In this document: one piece after another, positions 62,234-64,000 of the stretch | Numbering within the stretch: the first letter of the stretch is position 1 | Layout of the letters: the number at the start of each line of letters is the position of its first letter | Assembly (NCBI GenBank): GCA_016712505.1 | Contig: JADJQY010000001.1 | Location: 744,001 to 808,000 of the forward strand | DNA length: 64,000 nucleotides | DNA from: Candidatus Eiseniibacteriota bacterium | Lineage (GTDB): Bacteria; Eisenbacteria; RBG-16-71-46; CAIMUX01 | Direction: 5' to 3' | Made by a program: the position numbers and the translations under genes | Notes under the pieces: generated by a model | What the model was told of the DNA's origin: nothing | Databases searched by the model: none | Seen by the model: only the letters and a program-made list of their open reading frames with translations

Positions 62234-64000
62234 CTACCTCGTCCGGAAGATGGGGTAGTCGGGAATCTCGCCGGTGAGATGCCGAGCGAGGAGGCGACAC
62301 TGCATCTCGAGAACGCGGCGGTACGTGACGGGGTAGCCGAAGAGGGGGTGGGTGATGGTGGCCTGCATGCGGCGCTCGTAGGCGTTGAGCGCGGCCTTGC
62401 GACCGCTGGGGGTCATGGTGCACATGCCGGCGCGCACGAGAAAGTCAGAATTGCGGATCTCGCCGGTGTTGATGAGCTGGAGCACGACGGAATCGACGAT
62501 CAAGGGCCGGAACTCCTCCATGAGGTCGAGGGCGAGGGAGGGGCGTCCGTAACGTGGCTGATGGAAGAAGCCGAGGAGGGGATCGAAGCCGACCGAGAGG
62601 GACGTGACGGCGAGATCCTTGGTCAGGATGGAGTAGAGGAACGAGAGGAGAGCGTTGACGGGATCCTTGGGCGGCCTCCGATTGCGTCCACTGAAATCGA
62701 AGTCGGGAAGGTCGCTCTCGGTGGACTTCCGCAGGAGCGAGCCGAAGTTGCCGAAGTAGGTACGGGCGGCTGCACCTTCGATCCCGAGGAGCGAGGCGAA
62801 GTCGGCGGCACGGGTGGTGGTGAAGGCGAAGCGGGTGAGTTCGGTGAGCACGGCGGGGTTGATTCCCTTGTAGTTTCGCCGGAGAAGGGTGCGCTGGTTC
62901 AGGATCTTACCCCGGACGAACCGCTTGGCGAGCCGGAGTGATGCCTCGGGATCGGCCGCGGTCCGGAACTGGATCCGGCGGAGTTCGATGTTCTTGTTGC
63001 CCATCCCCTGCACGATCCCGTTGAACCAACCGCCGTAGGAGAAGAAGCAGACCGGGATCTCCCACCGGCAGAGTTCGTTGAGAGTCTGGGTGCTGACCTG
63101 GATGTTGCCGTAGATGTTGAGCTGCGAGACGTCGAGCAGGCGGACGTTTTGGATCACCTTCCCCTTCTCCCGCACCTGGAGGCGCTCGCCGTCCTTTCCG
63201 ACCGAGAGACCCTGGGTCTGGAGGTAGACGGGCTCCGCGTCCCTGCGCTCGGTCACGAGTTGTCGCACCGAGCCGGTGGGCAGACTGTCCCGGAGGCGGA
63301 GGAAGTTCACCTCGTCGGGCATGCAGATCCCGACCAGTGAACAACGCGGGCACTTGGGACTGTCGACGAGGGGCGGCGGAATGTTGATGCTGGACCCGCA
63401 GCTTCGGGCCTGTTCGAGGAGTTCGAGAGTACGATCGACGAGGATGAAGTCGAACTCGATCGTGACCCGTTCCTTCGACTCGGCGTAGTAGATCTCGCCC
63501 GCTTCGCACTTGTAGCCGTTTTCCCTCAGGATGAGCCCCTGGAGGCAGAGCTGCACCATCTCCGGCTCCCATGCTCCCTCGGGCGTGGGCGGCCGGGAGC
63601 CGCGCTTGTATTCGATCGGGACGGCGAAGCCGTCTCGGATCTCGAGCATGTCGAGCTTGGCGATCACGCCGAGCGTTGGTGCGGAGAGAAGCACCGCGGT
63701 CGAACGGCTGCTGGTCCCGGGGATCTCGGGGAGATCGGGGAGGTCCTCGGCGCTGGGAGTGGCCCCGGTCTCTGTGTCGACCCGGCGATGACGGAAGCGT
63801 CCTTCGACGGTCTCGAGATTGTGCTCGAACTCTCCGTAAACGTGTTCGATGAAGTAGCTGCGTGGGCAGTAAGCGTAGTCGCTGACGGCCCTTGCAGGAA
63901 GTAGGTCCGCCCCGTCGGGCTCGACGATCTTGGGGATCGTGGGCTCGAGAGTCGAGTCGGTATCGAGCTGCGGGTCGCCATCGGGGTCGTGACTGGGATC
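62234..64000 (-). CDS. cas4-cas1: Cas4-Cas1 fusion protein (5' end outside the window)
   Basis: 588 residues are visible and the frame runs open through the right edge, so the N-terminus is missing. An acidic leader precedes the Cas4 part: LPARAVSDYAYCPRSYFIEHVYGEF (first Fe-S Cys), LDMLEIRDGFAVPIEYKRG (nuclease E-K motif) and PKCPRCSLVGIC (C-terminal Cys cluster). The Cas1 part starts about VYLQTQGLSVGKDGERL and has ELRRIQFRTAAD, DPVNALLSFLYSILTKD, GFFHQPRYGRPSLALDLMEEFRP with the metal-binding His and Asp. Where many Cas1 proteins have a Glu, LTKD shows an Asp. Cas4 trims and orients PAM-bearing prespacers and Cas1 integrates them. The fusion is typical of type I-G (I-U) and also seen in V-B. 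Confidence 0.96.
   Translation of the reverse strand, partial: DPSHDPDGDPQLDTDSTLEPTIPKIVEPDGADLLPARAVSDYAYCPRSYFIEHVYGEFEHNLETVEGRFRHRRVDTETGATPSAEDLPDLPEIPGTSSRSTAVLLSAPTLGVIAKLDMLEIRDGFAVPIEYKRGSRPPTPEGAWEPEMVQLCLQGLILRENGYKCEAGEIYYAESKERVTIEFDFILVDRTLELLEQARSCGSSINIPPPLVDSPKCPRCSLVGICMPDEVNFLRLRDSLPTGSVRQLVTERRDAEPVYLQTQGLSVGKDGERLQVREKGKVIQNVRLLDVSQLNIYGNIQVSTQTLNELCRWEIPVCFFSYGGWFNGIVQGMGNKNIELRRIQFRTAADPEASLRLAKRFVRGKILNQRTLLRRNYKGINPAVLTELTRFAFTTTRAADFASLLGIEGAAARTYFGNFGSLLRKSTESDLPDFDFSGRNRRPPKDPVNALLSFLYSILTKDLAVTSLSVGFDPLLGFFHQPRYGRPSLALDLMEEFRPLIVDSVVLQLINTGEIRNSDFLVRAGMCTMTPSGRKAALNAYERRMQATITHPLFGYPVTYRRVLEMQCRLLARHLTGEIPDYPIFRTR

Overview
The window (about 67% GC by eye) looks like a piece of an uncultured Gram-negative bacterium from the FCB side of the tree, most like Candidatus Eisenbacteria or a related candidate phylum. 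That placement is inference. It rests on secreted proteins ending in FlgD-type Ig-like tails, Kelch and propeller repeats, six-cysteine repeats (GACC...C.PNPC), Tricorn-type proteases, DUF5916 barrels, lipobox lipoproteins, frequent GTG starts and strong AGGAGG ribosome sites. No rRNA or tRNA gene was seen.

Layout. 1-3 kb: start of an agmatine/peptidyl-arginine deiminase gene (cut by the edge), an orphan GAF histidine kinase and a secreted esterase. 3-9.2 kb: a secreted protein with a Tudor-like tail, then a tripartite efflux operon in which the MacB-type ATPase is fused to TolC rather than to its permease. 9.3-14.5 kb: small membrane protein, ferredoxin, a secreted Hint (intein-like) protein and two FN3/TolB-propeller proteins, the second frameshifted. 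14.6-23.6 kb: NfuA-type Fe-S protein, two exported acidic proteins, a bacilliredoxin/PNGase F-like pair, an SplB-like radical SAM protein, RarA, a cupin, an AEC carrier and a DUF4126 protein. 23.7-29.1 kb: an operon coupling a 1005-residue cysteine-rich lipoprotein to an ABC ATPase and permease. 29.2-38.6 kb: two Tricorn homologues, one apparently cytosolic and one exported, flanking a propeller/beta-helix protein. 38.7-47.9 kb: a DUF5916 barrel, a broken methyltransferase, a membrane protein/HTH pair, an erythromycin-esterase-like lipoprotein and a Kelch/Ig/HAF protein. 48-54.5 kb: a tandem tryptophanase-like double protein (first copy without the PLP lysine, second copy frameshifted), then an ArsM-like methyltransferase overlapping a DUF255 thioredoxin-fold lipoprotein. 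55-58 kb: a second cysteine-repeat protein and an IS-type accessory gene.

58.0-64.0 kb is a CRISPR locus: 51 repeats and 50 spacers, a leader, cas2 and a cas4-cas1 fusion that runs off the window. The array and the cas genes read leftward. The fusion points to subtype I-G (formerly I-U), but type V-B also uses it and the effector genes lie outside. Two spacer pairs stand out. One pair targets the same sequence on opposite strands. The other encodes the same 11-residue peptide with mostly third-position differences, suggesting repeated acquisition from related phages.

Functionally the window is dominated by the cell envelope: efflux, lipoprotein-linked ABC transport and many exported or surface proteins. 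Several convergent gene pairs are separated by long GC-rich hairpins without a T-tract.
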